Of a stretch of DNA of 64,000 nt, positions 17,050 to 26,134 are shown piece after piece. Origin of the DNA: Candidatus Cloacimonadota bacterium (GTDB taxonomy: Bacteria > Cloacimonadota > Cloacimonadia > Cloacimonadales > Cloacimonadaceae); contig JAEZUG010000072.1 in assembly GCA_023421135.1 (NCBI GenBank), positions 11,795 through 75,794 of the forward strand, given 5' to 3'. Position numbers and translations under genes: made by a program. The notes below the pieces were generated by a model. The model worked only from the letters and a program-made list of their open reading frames with translations, was not told the origin of the DNA and did not search any database. Within the stretch, counting starts at the first letter, position 1. Each line of letters starts with the position of its first letter.

Positions 17050-18009
17050 CTAATCTACGATACTAATGCTGGAGTTGTTTTGTATGCGTTGGTTGGTAGG
17101 CTGAAGAGTGTCATAAACCGAGGGCATATCCGAGAAGTACTTACTATAGACCACCCGGAGAGTCTTGTTGTTTCGGCTGATCTCGTTGATATCCGGCAAT
17201 TGATAGATCAGATCCTGCGATCCGGTGGCATCGACTGTGGCATATTCGTGATCGATGGTGCGAACGTAGTTTCCATTTTCGTCAAAGAGCACCAGCATGA
17301 AGAATCCCGTCACGGGAACTGCCAATTTGTTGGATAGCGTTACATAGACATCTGTGGGGGTGGGAATGTCGCTGAGGTCATAGAGGAAGAACTCATCGCT
17401 GTTGACGGGTTGGACAAAGATCTCACTATCCATCTGGAAGGCATCTTCATCCAGCCAATTTCCGGAATATGATCTGGCTGCTTTGAAACCGCCAAAATAG
17501 GCCAGGGTTCTCTCCTGATATGAAGACATGCCCGGATCATTAACGATGTAGGAAGAGGCGCTATTGGCCGGCCCCCGCTTTGCTACGACCAGCACCCAAT
17601 GGCTGCGGCGATTGGCAACTTTAACGATGACTTTGTTACCTTTGTCCAGCTCCTGGCTCAGGTAGTCCCAATCGTTGCGTCTGGCACTCTGAGAAACGAG
17701 TTCCAAGCCATTACCCGGCCCGTCAATCTCTCCGGCAATTTGCCAGCGCATCAAATCGCCAGCAAAACCACCGTTTCTACTGAGCCAATCGTTCAAACGA
17801 TCGGGCGTCATGCGGGTGTTGGTTGCTTCTGTGTTTAGCAGCATGGCAAGGCAACTGAGGACGCATCCGCTGCTGCCAATCGTGCTCCGGCTGGAGCCAA
17901 GTCTTTCGCTGTTCCACCGTGAGTCATTTTGTGAGAACCAGCTAAAACCACTGGCACTCAAACTCACAGCTAAGGAGATCATTATAAATGTGTAAGTTAT
18001 TTTTTTCAT
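17050..18009 (-). CDS. Secreted C39-like cysteine peptidase
   Basis: A signal peptide (1-20, ending SLSASG) precedes a Peptidase_C39_2-type papain-fold domain (about 22-165): QNDSRWNSERLG, nucleophile region SSGCVLSCLAML (Cys49), HWVLVVAKR (His137) and YIVNDPG (Asp158). This order Cys-His-Asp is intact. Residues 200-319 are a beta-rich tail (VYVTLSNKLAVPVTGFFMLVLFDENG) of unknown fold. It should act in the periplasm or outside the cell; substrates could be peptide cross-bridges or exported proteins. There is no type IX sorting domain. It has its own terminator and stands 165 bp from the M23 gene. Confidence 0.82.
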   Translation of the reverse strand: MKKITYTFIMISLAVSLSASGFSWFSQNDSRWNSERLGSSRSTIGSSGCVLSCLAMLLNTEATNTRMTPDRLNDWLSRNGGFAGDLMRWQIAGEIDGPGNGLELVSQSARRNDWDYLSQELDKGNKVIVKVANRRSHWVLVVAKRGPANSASSYIVNDPGMSSYQERTLAYFGGFKAARSYSGNWLDEDAFQMDSEIFVQPVNSDEFFLYDLSDIPTPTDVYVTLSNKLAVPVTGFFMLVLFDENGNYVRTIDHEYATVDATGSQDLIYQLPDINEISRNNKTLRVVYSKYFSDMPSVYDTLQPTNQRIQNNSSISIVD

Positions 18010-18174
18010 AATCTGTCTCTGTCAGTAAATTCTGATATCACTCAGGATTAGCTGTCGTGCGCCACTGTGATACCAGAGCTGATGTTGTCAACAATAAAAT
18101 GCCCGAAATACTCTTAATGCTTTGTTAGGCTGCATCTTGGGCAGGATGTTTGTATGGTGTTTAGAGATCGATGT

Positions 18175-19407
18175 TCAAGCACTCAGAGTAGCTCTGGATA
18201 ATTCACTCACTCGTAGCATGATGGTCTGTTTCTGCTGGGCAAATTGGCGTTTCTGCTCTTCGCTCAGGGTTTCTGCTCCGGCCATTTTTAATTGATTGGG
18301 ATTGATGAATTTCTTCCCGCTGATCAAACCGAAATGCAGGTGAGCTCCGGTGGAGCGTCCCGTGCTACCCACTCTGCCGATCACTTGTCCCCGCACCACT
18401 CGTTGGCCAGCTCTTACGCTTATGGAGCTGAGGTGGGCGTATTGGGATTCCACTCCACTGGAGTGTTTGATCTGGACGTTGTTTCCCCAGCCACCGTGAT
18501 AGCGGGCTTCGGTCACGACACCGTTGGCTATGGCATAGACCGGCGTACCCATTCTGGCGCGGTAATCTACACCTTGGTGCATCTTAGAGCTCCCCGTGAA
18601 GGGATCAGCCCGGTAGCCAAATCTGGAGACTACATGGATACTGGCAAGAGGGAAGCCCACTCCACTGGTGTTGTTGCTTTTCCCATCTATATTGTAGAGG
18701 CCGTTCAGCACAGATTTGGGATCGCTGGCATCCTCATATCTCCAGAGTTCTTTAGCACTTACTCTCTCACCTTCATACTTCACGTAAAAGACCTTGGTGC
18801 CAGGGAGAGCTTCGTTTTCGAAAATCCGTTCCTTGATGAGCACAGTGAATCTATCGCCATTTCGTGCATCCCGGGAAAAATTAACTTCAGATTCCAAGCC
18901 ATTATTCACAGATTGCTTGGCACTGGGGGGAAGCCCGGCTGCCAGAAGCGAGGCATCCAGGGTGCCTTGCAGCTCACCGGTGATGAGGCGGTATTGCTCC
19001 AGAACAGGTAGAGTATCGACACTATAGATGAGGGAATCAGGAGTGACCGTGAAGTTGTGCCGCACAGTCGGTTCCTGAATAAACTGCATTTTATCGATAG
19101 TCTGTCTATCCTTGTTGAGTAATATCTTTAAAGTATCTCCGGGTTGAACAGTGGTAACATCTATGTACTCACCCATTCGATATGATACTATAGCAACGTG
19201 TAAGGGTGGTAAATCGTGGCCTTCCAGCACAGAGTAGAAGCTGCCGCCATCGGGGATGGTGCCGGTGATCCAGGGATCTGGGGTTGAGGCTGGCAGGGAT
19301 TGAGTTTGTGATGTATTGGGAATCACGCCTTTTATTAGTGCTAGTAAAGAGAAACTGATGATAAGGGCAAGAATGATGAGGAATAAAGCTCTGTTTCCGT
19401 GGTGCAA
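18175..19407 (-). CDS. M23 (LytM-type) murein endopeptidase, membrane-anchored
   Basis: The N-terminal membrane helix (residues 7-29) is followed by LysM/opacity-protein-like segments (55-140, VQPGDTLKILL) and a central domain typical of Gram-negative M23 proteins. The M23 domain (255-375) has the zinc ligands HQGVDYR (His277, Asp281), the catalytic HLS (His325) and HLHFG (His358): a complete active site. Such enzymes cut peptide cross-links to let the sacculus grow. The 410-residue length and layout match MepM-like proteins. It ends 164 bp before the C39-like gene and starts 10 bp after the CDF exporter. Confidence 0.93.
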   Translation of the reverse strand: MHHGNRALFLIILALIISFSLLALIKGVIPNTSQTQSLPASTPDPWITGTIPDGGSFYSVLEGHDLPPLHVAIVSYRMGEYIDVTTVQPGDTLKILLNKDRQTIDKMQFIQEPTVRHNFTVTPDSLIYSVDTLPVLEQYRLITGELQGTLDASLLAAGLPPSAKQSVNNGLESEVNFSRDARNGDRFTVLIKERIFENEALPGTKVFYVKYEGERVSAKELWRYEDASDPKSVLNGLYNIDGKSNNTSGVGFPLASIHVVSRFGYRADPFTGSSKMHQGVDYRARMGTPVYAIANGVVTEARYHGGWGNNVQIKHSSGVESQYAHLSSISVRAGQRVVRGQVIGRVGSTGRSTGAHLHFGLISGKKFINPNQLKMAGAETLSEEQKRQFAQQKQTIMLRVSELSRATLSA

Positions 19408-19417
19408 ATTATACTCC

Positions 19418-20305
19418 TTAGCTGTTTTGGGGATGGTAGTGAATATTTACTTTAGAAAGGCTGTTTCCGTAGAAATTGAAGAGCTCTTTTTCGACTTCTT
19501 CGGAAATCCCATGTCCTGAGCGGACACTGAGGTTACCATCCACACAGATAGTTATATTGATTAGAAAATGTGGGCCAAATCTGTGCAGCCCCAGTTCTTC
19601 AATGCCGCAGACTCCGGAAACATTCATTGCCAAAGCTCTCACTTGAGAGCTGAATTCGGGATCCGGAACACTATCCATCAATTCTCCAGAGCCGTCTTTG
19701 AGTATCTCGAAGCCGGTCTTAATGATGTAGATAGCCACGACGGCTCCTGCTGCTGGATCCATCCATAGGAACCCAACCTTTCCCATGATCAGACCAAAGA
19801 TCACCGCCACTGAAGCCATGATATCGTTAAAATGATCATTTGCCAAGGCTTTGAGGGTGGGGTTACCGGTCTGCTTGGCGCTCTTACGGGTGTAGTTGTA
19901 TAAGAAAATTTTGATAAGGAAAGTCCCTACTGCTATTACCAGAGCCCAGAGAGATGAGTTTTGAGACACGGCAGAACCGCTGGCAAGCTCATAGACCTTG
20001 TTTAGAGAGTCCCAAAATATGGCTATACCTGTGGTTAGGATGAAAGCCCCCACGACTATGGCAGCAATGGATTCCAACTGGCGGTGTCCATAGGGGTGTT
20101 CAGCATCAGCCGGCTTTCTGGCTTGAACCATGAAGAACTTCACTGCAACATAGTAGATCACGTCCGAGCTGGAATTGATGCCATCTGCCAAGAGAGCCGG
20201 ACTGTGTCCAATTATACCCACAGTGGTCTTCAAAATGGAGAGTAAGATGTTTGAAAATAGCCCTAGGTTGACAGTTATGGCAGAAAGTCTGTCTCTATCG
20301 TTCAT
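19418..20305 (-). CDS. Cation diffusion facilitator, predicted Mn(II) type
   Basis: The start is the ATG of an ATGA overlap with the upstream kamB-like gene, with GGGAG before it. Six membrane helices (about 12-215) and a cytoplasmic ferredoxin-like domain (220-295, with HRFGPHFLINITICVDG) fit the CDF family. The metal-site positions read Asn44-x3-Asp48 in helix 2 and Asp157-x3-Asp161 in helix 5. This N-D/D-D set is typical of manganese exporters such as MntE, whereas zinc exporters carry a histidine (D-D/H-D). It would expel metal in exchange for protons. A link with the lysine genes is by position only. Confidence 0.88.
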   Translation of the reverse strand: MNDRDRLSAITVNLGLFSNILLSILKTTVGIIGHSPALLADGINSSSDVIYYVAVKFFMVQARKPADAEHPYGHRQLESIAAIVVGAFILTTGIAIFWDSLNKVYELASGSAVSQNSSLWALVIAVGTFLIKIFLYNYTRKSAKQTGNPTLKALANDHFNDIMASVAVIFGLIMGKVGFLWMDPAAGAVVAIYIIKTGFEILKDGSGELMDSVPDPEFSSQVRALAMNVSGVCGIEELGLHRFGPHFLINITICVDGNLSVRSGHGISEEVEKELFNFYGNSLSKVNIHYHPQNS

Positions 20306-21306
20306 TGTAGCTCCCATAGGTCTTGAAAGTGAATCTCCGGGAAGCTCTCCCGGATAAAGTGGCGAAAGGTTTCAGCATCCCTCTGCGACAAACCAGGAGA
20401 GCAGGTGTTTAGATAAAACTCGTTGATCTTAAAAGGAATGAGGACACTCACCTTGGCTAGCTTGAGAAGATCCTTCAGAGAATTGAGGTTGAGCTTGATG
20501 CTCTCAGGATGGCGGAAGATTAGCTGGGTGCTGGTGCTTTTTAGGTAAGGTTTGAGCTTTACGAAGCTGGTCTCCGTGAAAGCACCGGGGATGAAGCTGG
20601 CAGAGCTGGAGCTGTGCTTCTGGAGTGTTTCCAGATATTGCTGCTCTGCGCCTATGAGGGTGTTCAGCTCGGTTTCCTGCCATTTTCCGTTCTTTAAGAG
20701 GCAAAGCTCCTGGCGTTCTATGAGCCGCGAACGAGCGCTTTTACTAATGGAACGATCTTCTGGCAGACTATTCAAGAGTACTATACGGCTCAGTTCTTCC
20801 TTGATGGCTCCGTTTGAGCCGTAACCTGCGCCTAGAGCCAGAATCAAGTGATCGACAACATCGCTTAGAGCAATGGATTTTCTATCCAGTGAGCCGTCTA
20901 TCAGTATAGAACCAGCTCCCATTATCTGCATGGCTTTTGCTGCCTTAATCTGGTCTGTGACGGAACTGGGGCCGGTGATTTTGGTTTCTATGTAATCTGT
21001 AGCTTCGGCTATCAGGAGCCTTCTGCCGGTTGAACCGGGAGATTGGGCCAGGATCTTCAGGCTGCTTCCGGAAGCATTCGCCGTCTCTTGATCGCAGATG
21101 AAGATTGTGCCCCTGGGAAGCTTCACCCTGGGTTTGGGTGTGTTGTAAACCAAATCAAAATCCTCGCCGTCAATACCGGTGCTCAATAGACCGTATCGGC
21201 AGCGAGGATTCTGGGCTAATATATGGTTCAGGATGGTCGTTTTTCCCGCATTCTTGCAGATTCCCACGATAGCGGCAATCTGATACGGGCTCGTCAACTC
21301 CTGCAT
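20302..21306 (-). CDS. kamB: KamB-like P-loop protein of the lysine fermentation cluster
   Basis: The 334-residue protein has Walker A GICKNAGKTT (15-24) near its N-terminus, GIDGEDFDL and an IDGSLDRKS segment; the middle resembles nucleotide-dependent activator proteins. It directly follows kamA (3-bp gap). In lysine-fermenting bacteria the order kdd-kamA-kamB-kamC-kamD-kamE is common, and KamB is thought to be part of the reactivase of the B12-dependent lysine 5,6-aminomutase. Position, size and the P-loop agree with KamB. kamC, kamD and kamE are not downstream here. The name rests on context plus P-loop; the exact function is inferred. Confidence 0.68.
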   Translation of the reverse strand: MQELTSPYQIAAIVGICKNAGKTTILNHILAQNPRCRYGLLSTGIDGEDFDLVYNTPKPRVKLPRGTIFICDQETANASGSSLKILAQSPGSTGRRLLIAEATDYIETKITGPSSVTDQIKAAKAMQIMGAGSILIDGSLDRKSIALSDVVDHLILALGAGYGSNGAIKEELSRIVLLNSLPEDRSISKSARSRLIERQELCLLKNGKWQETELNTLIGAEQQYLETLQKHSSSSASFIPGAFTETSFVKLKPYLKSTSTQLIFRHPESIKLNLNSLKDLLKLAKVSVLIPFKINEFYLNTCSPGLSQRDAETFRHFIRESFPEIHFQDLWELQ

Positions 21307-21309
21307 ACT

Positions 21310-22548
21310 CTAATGATTCTTTTGTTTGTTACGTCTGGTATCACTGGGACCAATAGATACCTTTTCTCCTCTGAGGAGCGACATAACACCCTCTCTGCTC
21401 TTCCGTTCGCGGGGGCAGAGATCACGGTACTGAGTATCGTCTATGGGCTCAAAACCAGGCTCTGTGTATGAAGTGATGAATCCTTCGTAATTACGCAGAA
21501 TGGTTCTGTTTGGCATCTGAGACAGGATATAGTTTGGCATCACGGGTATCTTGCCACCGCCACCTGGCGCATCCACCACAAAGGTGGGTATGCAAAGACC
21601 AGAGGTGTGACCCCGAAGGGATTCGATGATCTCAATTCCCTTGGAGATAGGGGTGCGGAAGTGAGCAATACCTTCCGAGAGGTCGCACTGATAGATGTAA
21701 TAGGGACGCACCCGGTTCTTCACCAGGCAGTGTACCAATTGCTTCATGACATCGACGTTGTCGTTAATGCCTTTGAGCAGCACGGATTGATTGCCGATCA
21801 CCACGCCGTTATCAGCCAGTTTTGCCAGGGCAAGTCTTGCTTCTTCAGTCATTTCCTGAGGATGATTAAAGTGTGTATTGAACCACACAAACCTATATTT
21901 CTTCAGCACGGCTATCAGCTCGTCGGTAATCCGTTGAGGCAGCACCACAGGTGTGCGGCTGCCTATGCGAACGATATCCACATGCTCTATCTGAGCCAGC
22001 TTGCCCAAGACCTCATCCAATCTGGCATCACCCAATGTAAGGGGGTCTCCACCAGAGAGGATTACATCCCGGATTTCGGTATGCAGACGAATGTATTCCA
22101 GAGCTTTATCCACATTCTCCTGAGGCATTGGAGCATCGTGCTCTCCGGCTTTGCGGCGACGTGTGCAATGCCGGCAATACATAGCGCATTGATCTGTGAG
22201 AAGCAGAAGCACCCGATCCGGATAGCGGTGCGTCATTCCGGGCACAGGAGCGTCGGCATCTTCATGCAGGGGGTCGGCCATATCCATCGGATTGACCAGG
22301 CTTTCTGCCAAGCGGGGTATAGCTTGGAGACGCACAGGATCCAGGGGATTGCTGTGGTCTATCAGAGAAAGATAATAGGGTGTGATCGCCATTCGGAAAG
22401 AAAAAGAACCATTGAATACTGCCTCTTCTTCTGGCTGAAGCTCGATGTATTTCCTCAGTTCTTCGGGAGTGGTGATTCGATTGCGAAGCTGCCAATGCCA
22501 ATCTTTCCATTCCTCGGCAGTAGCAATGCTCTTGATATCAGTAATCAT
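21310..22548 (-). CDS. kamA: L-lysine 2,3-aminomutase
   Basis: KamA converts L-lysine to L-beta-lysine, the first step of lysine fermentation, using SAM, an iron-sulfur cluster and PLP. The 412-residue sequence has the radical-SAM cysteines CAMYCRHC (Cys121, Cys125, Cys128), SGGDPLTL, and the PLP lysine Lys333 in APGGGGKIP, close to Lys337 of the clostridial enzyme. Neighbouring kdd (13 bp upstream) identifies it as a fermentation enzyme. The alternatives are the EpmB-type elongation factor P aminomutase, which is shorter, or a beta-lysine osmolyte synthase, which usually pairs with an acetyltransferase. Confidence 0.94.
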   Translation of the reverse strand: MITDIKSIATAEEWKDWHWQLRNRITTPEELRKYIELQPEEEAVFNGSFSFRMAITPYYLSLIDHSNPLDPVRLQAIPRLAESLVNPMDMADPLHEDADAPVPGMTHRYPDRVLLLLTDQCAMYCRHCTRRRKAGEHDAPMPQENVDKALEYIRLHTEIRDVILSGGDPLTLGDARLDEVLGKLAQIEHVDIVRIGSRTPVVLPQRITDELIAVLKKYRFVWFNTHFNHPQEMTEEARLALAKLADNGVVIGNQSVLLKGINDNVDVMKQLVHCLVKNRVRPYYIYQCDLSEGIAHFRTPISKGIEIIESLRGHTSGLCIPTFVVDAPGGGGKIPVMPNYILSQMPNRTILRNYEGFITSYTEPGFEPIDDTQYRDLCPRERKSREGVMSLLRGEKVSIGPSDTRRNKQKNH

Positions 22549-22561
22549 GAAAACCTCACGT

Positions 22562-23620
22562 TTAGTCGGTGTATCTTTCCAGGAAGAGCTTCATGAGAGT
22601 GGGATTGCGTCTCAGGAGGTCCAAAGAGATCATGGCATGGTTATGGGCATAGCCATTACCAAGGATCATGTCAACATCAGCACCAATGCCTTCGGCACCC
22701 AGTGCTGCTCTGGTGAAGGAAGTAGCCATGCTGAAATAATACACGATACCTCTGTCTCTGCAGGCCATAACTGAAGGAAGCTCTGTGTCTTCCACATTGA
22801 CCACATTGATCACCACGTCTGCCATCTTGCCATCTGTAAGCTTTGATACTTCATGCTGGATGCGGATAGCGTCTGTGGCATCAGCAATGATGACTTCATG
22901 GCAACCAGTTTCCTTACAGGTTTGAATGTAGGATTCTTTGCGCACAATACCGATCACCTTGCCGGACACACCAACTCTCTCTCGGGCAACAGCATTGCAG
23001 AGCACACCGCTCTTACCATTGGCACCGATAATCACAACAGTGTCTCCGGGTTTGCATAGGCGCTCGGCCTGGGCAGGAGCACCGGCAACATCCAGCACGC
23101 TGAGAGCGAGGTTTTCGTCCATATCATCTGGAAGCTTGGCATAGATGCCGCTGCTGAAGAGAATAGCTTGCCCTTCGATCTCAACCTGGTCTTTATCCAG
23201 AAGAACCCGCTTCACCTTGTTGATCTTCAGAGGAGTGAGAGAAAGAGAAACCAGGCTGGCAACCTTATCCCCCACCTTGATCTTGTCTTTCATTTCAAAG
23301 TTAGCACCTATTGCTGCCACTCTGCCGATCAGCATCCCACCGCTACCAGTGTCCTCATTCTTGTGTTTTCCTGTACGCGTTGTGAGGTCAATGGCATGCT
23401 CTGCAAAGGCTTTCTCGAGATCTTCATGGCCTTGAGCTATGAGCTTGTTTTTAATCTGATGAAAGGAAGCAGAATCTACATTGAGACGGATCACGTCGAG
23501 CAGAAGCTCGTTGTCCCAAATCTCTTCCATGTTGTTGTCCAAAATCCGGGCAGGCTGCGGAAGCACTCCCTTTGGTTCAATTACTCGGTGCGTTCCATAA
23601 CGACATCCACCTGTTTTCAT
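22562..23620 (-). CDS. kdd: L-erythro-3,5-diaminohexanoate dehydrogenase
   Basis: Kdd oxidises 3,5-diaminohexanoate with NAD+ to 5-amino-3-oxohexanoate and ammonia in the lysine fermentation pathway. The N-terminus YGTHRVIEPKGVLPQPA and the block GGMLIGRVAAIGANFE are characteristic. The nucleotide-binding motif is VVIIGANGKSGVL (195-207), followed by a Rossmann domain that ends with FSMATSFTRAALGAEGIGAD. Length (352) matches the family. It is the first gene of kdd-kamA-kamB-CDF. A TTGACA box (minus strand, 23698-23703) lies upstream, without a good -10. Confidence 0.94.
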   Translation of the reverse strand: MKTGGCRYGTHRVIEPKGVLPQPARILDNNMEEIWDNELLLDVIRLNVDSASFHQIKNKLIAQGHEDLEKAFAEHAIDLTTRTGKHKNEDTGSGGMLIGRVAAIGANFEMKDKIKVGDKVASLVSLSLTPLKINKVKRVLLDKDQVEIEGQAILFSSGIYAKLPDDMDENLALSVLDVAGAPAQAERLCKPGDTVVIIGANGKSGVLCNAVARERVGVSGKVIGIVRKESYIQTCKETGCHEVIIADATDAIRIQHEVSKLTDGKMADVVINVVNVEDTELPSVMACRDRGIVYYFSMATSFTRAALGAEGIGADVDMILGNGYAHNHAMISLDLLRRNPTLMKLFLERYTD

Positions 23621-23718
23621 TCGGATCCTCCAGTTCTTATTATTCTATAATGATTAGTATTTGGCTTAGCTGCCCAAGATTTTCACGGAATGAGCTTTGT
23701 CAAGAACGATTTGGCAGC

Positions 23719-24021
23719 TTAGTAACTCTTAACCCGGATCAGGCTCGCTATCCTGCGATCCAGCACATAACGACTATCGCCCACAGCAACGATGAGGTTT
23801 GGCTCACCCTCTTCATTGCGATAGACTTCCACCACAGAATTCTCATAGAGACCGCGCTCAATGGTCTTGGTGTCATTGTTACACAGCACTCTGCCTTTGG
23901 CACCGGTTGGAAGCTCGGAGAGAGATACACAATCCCCGGGACACACCCGGCAGATCCTTCTTCCTCCCCGCATTCTGCGCCCGAAGTTTCTCAGCCGAAC
24001 CTGATTACGCCTTGATAACAT
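23719..24021 (-). CDS. feoA: FeoA-domain protein
   Basis: This 100-residue protein carries an SH3-like FeoA domain in its second half: VSLSELPTGAKGRVL followed by VGDSRYVLDRRIASLIRV. An arginine- and cysteine-rich N-terminus (RMRGGRRICRVCPGDC) is unusual and could bind metal. FeoA partners FeoB in ferrous iron uptake. The start (24019-24021) is set by AGAAGGAT upstream and overlaps the 3' end of feoB by 17 bp; a TTG six codons earlier is less likely. It is third in the fur-feoB-feoA unit. Confidence 0.83.
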   Translation of the reverse strand: MLSRRNQVRLRNFGRRMRGGRRICRVCPGDCVSLSELPTGAKGRVLCNNDTKTIERGLYENSVVEVYRNEEGEPNLIVAVGDSRYVLDRRIASLIRVKSY

Positions 24022-26134
24022 TTCTATCCTTCTTTCCAATGATTCTTAGCAGTTGATAGAAGCCCAAACCCAGAGCTAGGATCACCCCAATCCAGAGGAG
24101 AGATTCACTGCTCCAATTGCTGAATTGATATATAAGTGTGGCCACAGTCCAGGCCAGAACCGTCAGATATCCAAAACTAAAAGCCATCCACCCAGCACCA
24201 TGCTCTTTCCAGAGCATCGCCAGAGCCGCCGCACAGGGAGAATAGAGCATCACAAAAAAGAGATAAGCCAGAATTGCTCCCAAAGAACCAAAGCTCTTGG
24301 CTATAGTCTTTTCCAGCTCAACCTCACTGCTATCTTCCTGATACAGACTCTGGAGAGAACCCACTATGGCTTCTTTGGCAAAAAGACCAGAGATCAAAGC
24401 CACCGTCGCCTGCCAGTTATCCTGCTCGATCCCCATGGGATGCAGCAAGGGGGTGAGAGCCTTTCCTGCAATCTGCAGCACTGTCTCCCTCTGAGGCTTG
24501 CCTTCCCCGGATCTAAAGGGACTCGGCACATAGATCAGTTGCAGAACGTTTATAAAGACTATCACAATCAGAATTGTCTTCCCAGCGCGCAGCACAAAGT
24601 CTTTGAGCCTATGCCAGGTGTGTAAAAAGATCGCATTGAAGGTCGGCACGTGATAGGGTGGCAGCTCCATCACGAAGTTCCCGGGATCAGTTCTGAAAAC
24701 AGTCTTTCTCAGGAGGAGTCCCGTCACCAATGCCATCACCACTCCGCCAAGATAAAGCCCGAAAATCAGCAGATCTGCCCTTTGAGCAAAGAACATCATG
24801 CCCAGAAACGTATAAACCGGCAGCTTGGCACCACAGGACATAAAGGGTGCAAGTAGCGAAGCAAAGACCCGATCCCTCTTACTTTCCAGGGTACGAGTGG
24901 CCATTATAGCAGGAACCGTGCAGCCAAAACCAACCAAGAGAGGTATGAATGCCTTGCCCGGAAGCCCGATCTTTCGCATGAACTTATCCGAAAGGAAGGC
25001 TGCCCGCGCCATGTATCCACTATCTTCCAGAATAGACAGGCTGATATAGATAAAGAAGATAGGCGGGATGAAAGTACCAATCGTCGTGATCCCACCGCCC
25101 AAGCCTTCCGTGAGGATAAAGCCCAGCCAGGCCGGAAGGTTCAAGCTTCGCAGCATATGACCAAACTGCTCCACAAAGAGCCAGGAAAAACCAGTATCAA
25201 TCAGATCAACAAAGGGTTGACTGAACCGCACTGCCACCAGGAAGACCAGATACATCACAAAGAAGAAGATTGGCATGCCCAGAAACTTGTTCAAAACTAA
25301 TTGATCGACCCTATCCGAGAAGGTATAAGGAGATTTCCGCTTTCTCTGCACCACATCCTTCACCAAGCCCCGGATAAAGCCGTAACGATCGTCAGCAATC
25401 ACCGCCGGGCCAGGCTGACGACGATGCTTTGAGACATTCCTGATGTGCTGAGATATCTCTTCATAACACGCCGGATCGATCAATTGGATCACCTGAGCAT
25501 CCTCTTCGATCAGCTTCAAAGCGGTCCAGCGATAGCTGGAGATCATCGGTTCTCTGGCATTCTTTAGATGCTCCTCAATTGCCGAGAGCTCTTTTTCCAC
25601 TATCTCGTCATACTTGATCTCGACAATAGGAACTTCCCGATGCAGGTTTTCCTGAATTCTGCCGATCAACTGCTCCAAATCGTGTTTCTTGTTCAGTTGC
25701 AGGGGTATAGCATCAAAACCCAAATGGCTCACCAGATGGGCATAATCGATCTCAATCCCATTCTGCTCCGTTATATCTGTCATGGAAAACACTATCATCA
25801 TCGGCACCCGCATCTCCATGAGCTGTGTCGTGAGATAGAGGTTCCTTTCCAGATTTGAAGCATCTACAATATTGATGATCAGATCAGGCTTCTGATTTAT
25901 GATAAAGTCTCTGGAAACCTGCTCATCGGGAGAACTGGCAGATAGCGAGTAGATTCCCGGCAAGTCTATCAGCTCCAGCTTCTGCTGCTCGTGATAGAAG
26001 TAACCGGATTTGTGCTCCACAGTTACTCCCGGCCAGTTTCCCACAGTCTGTCTGGAACCGGTTAGAGCATTGAACAGGGTAGTCTTCCCCACATTAGGGT
26101 TTCCCACCAAAGCGATCACATGCATCTTACTCAT
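24005..26134 (-). CDS. feoB: Ferrous iron transporter FeoB
   Basis: The 709-residue protein has an N-terminal G domain (G1 GNPNVGKT 11-18, G2 region GNWPGVTVE, G3 DLPG 57-60), a helical GDI-like spacer and a polytopic C-terminal half with two Gate domains (IFFIYISLSILEDSGYMAR, GFGCTVPAIMATRTLE). It imports Fe(II) across the inner membrane. An oddity is the G4 motif, which reads SMTD (117-120) in place of NxxD; the loss of the asparagine could weaken guanine specificity. The start overlaps the regulator stop by 4 bp. Confidence 0.95.
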   Translation of the reverse strand: MSKMHVIALVGNPNVGKTTLFNALTGSRQTVGNWPGVTVEHKSGYFYHEQQKLELIDLPGIYSLSASSPDEQVSRDFIINQKPDLIINIVDASNLERNLYLTTQLMEMRVPMMIVFSMTDITEQNGIEIDYAHLVSHLGFDAIPLQLNKKHDLEQLIGRIQENLHREVPIVEIKYDEIVEKELSAIEEHLKNAREPMISSYRWTALKLIEEDAQVIQLIDPACYEEISQHIRNVSKHRRQPGPAVIADDRYGFIRGLVKDVVQRKRKSPYTFSDRVDQLVLNKFLGMPIFFFVMYLVFLVAVRFSQPFVDLIDTGFSWLFVEQFGHMLRSLNLPAWLGFILTEGLGGGITTIGTFIPPIFFIYISLSILEDSGYMARAAFLSDKFMRKIGLPGKAFIPLLVGFGCTVPAIMATRTLESKRDRVFASLLAPFMSCGAKLPVYTFLGMMFFAQRADLLIFGLYLGGVVMALVTGLLLRKTVFRTDPGNFVMELPPYHVPTFNAIFLHTWHRLKDFVLRAGKTILIVIVFINVLQLIYVPSPFRSGEGKPQRETVLQIAGKALTPLLHPMGIEQDNWQATVALISGLFAKEAIVGSLQSLYQEDSSEVELEKTIAKSFGSLGAILAYLFFVMLYSPCAAALAMLWKEHGAGWMAFSFGYLTVLAWTVATLIYQFSNWSSESLLWIGVILALGLGFYQLLRIIGKKDRNVIKA

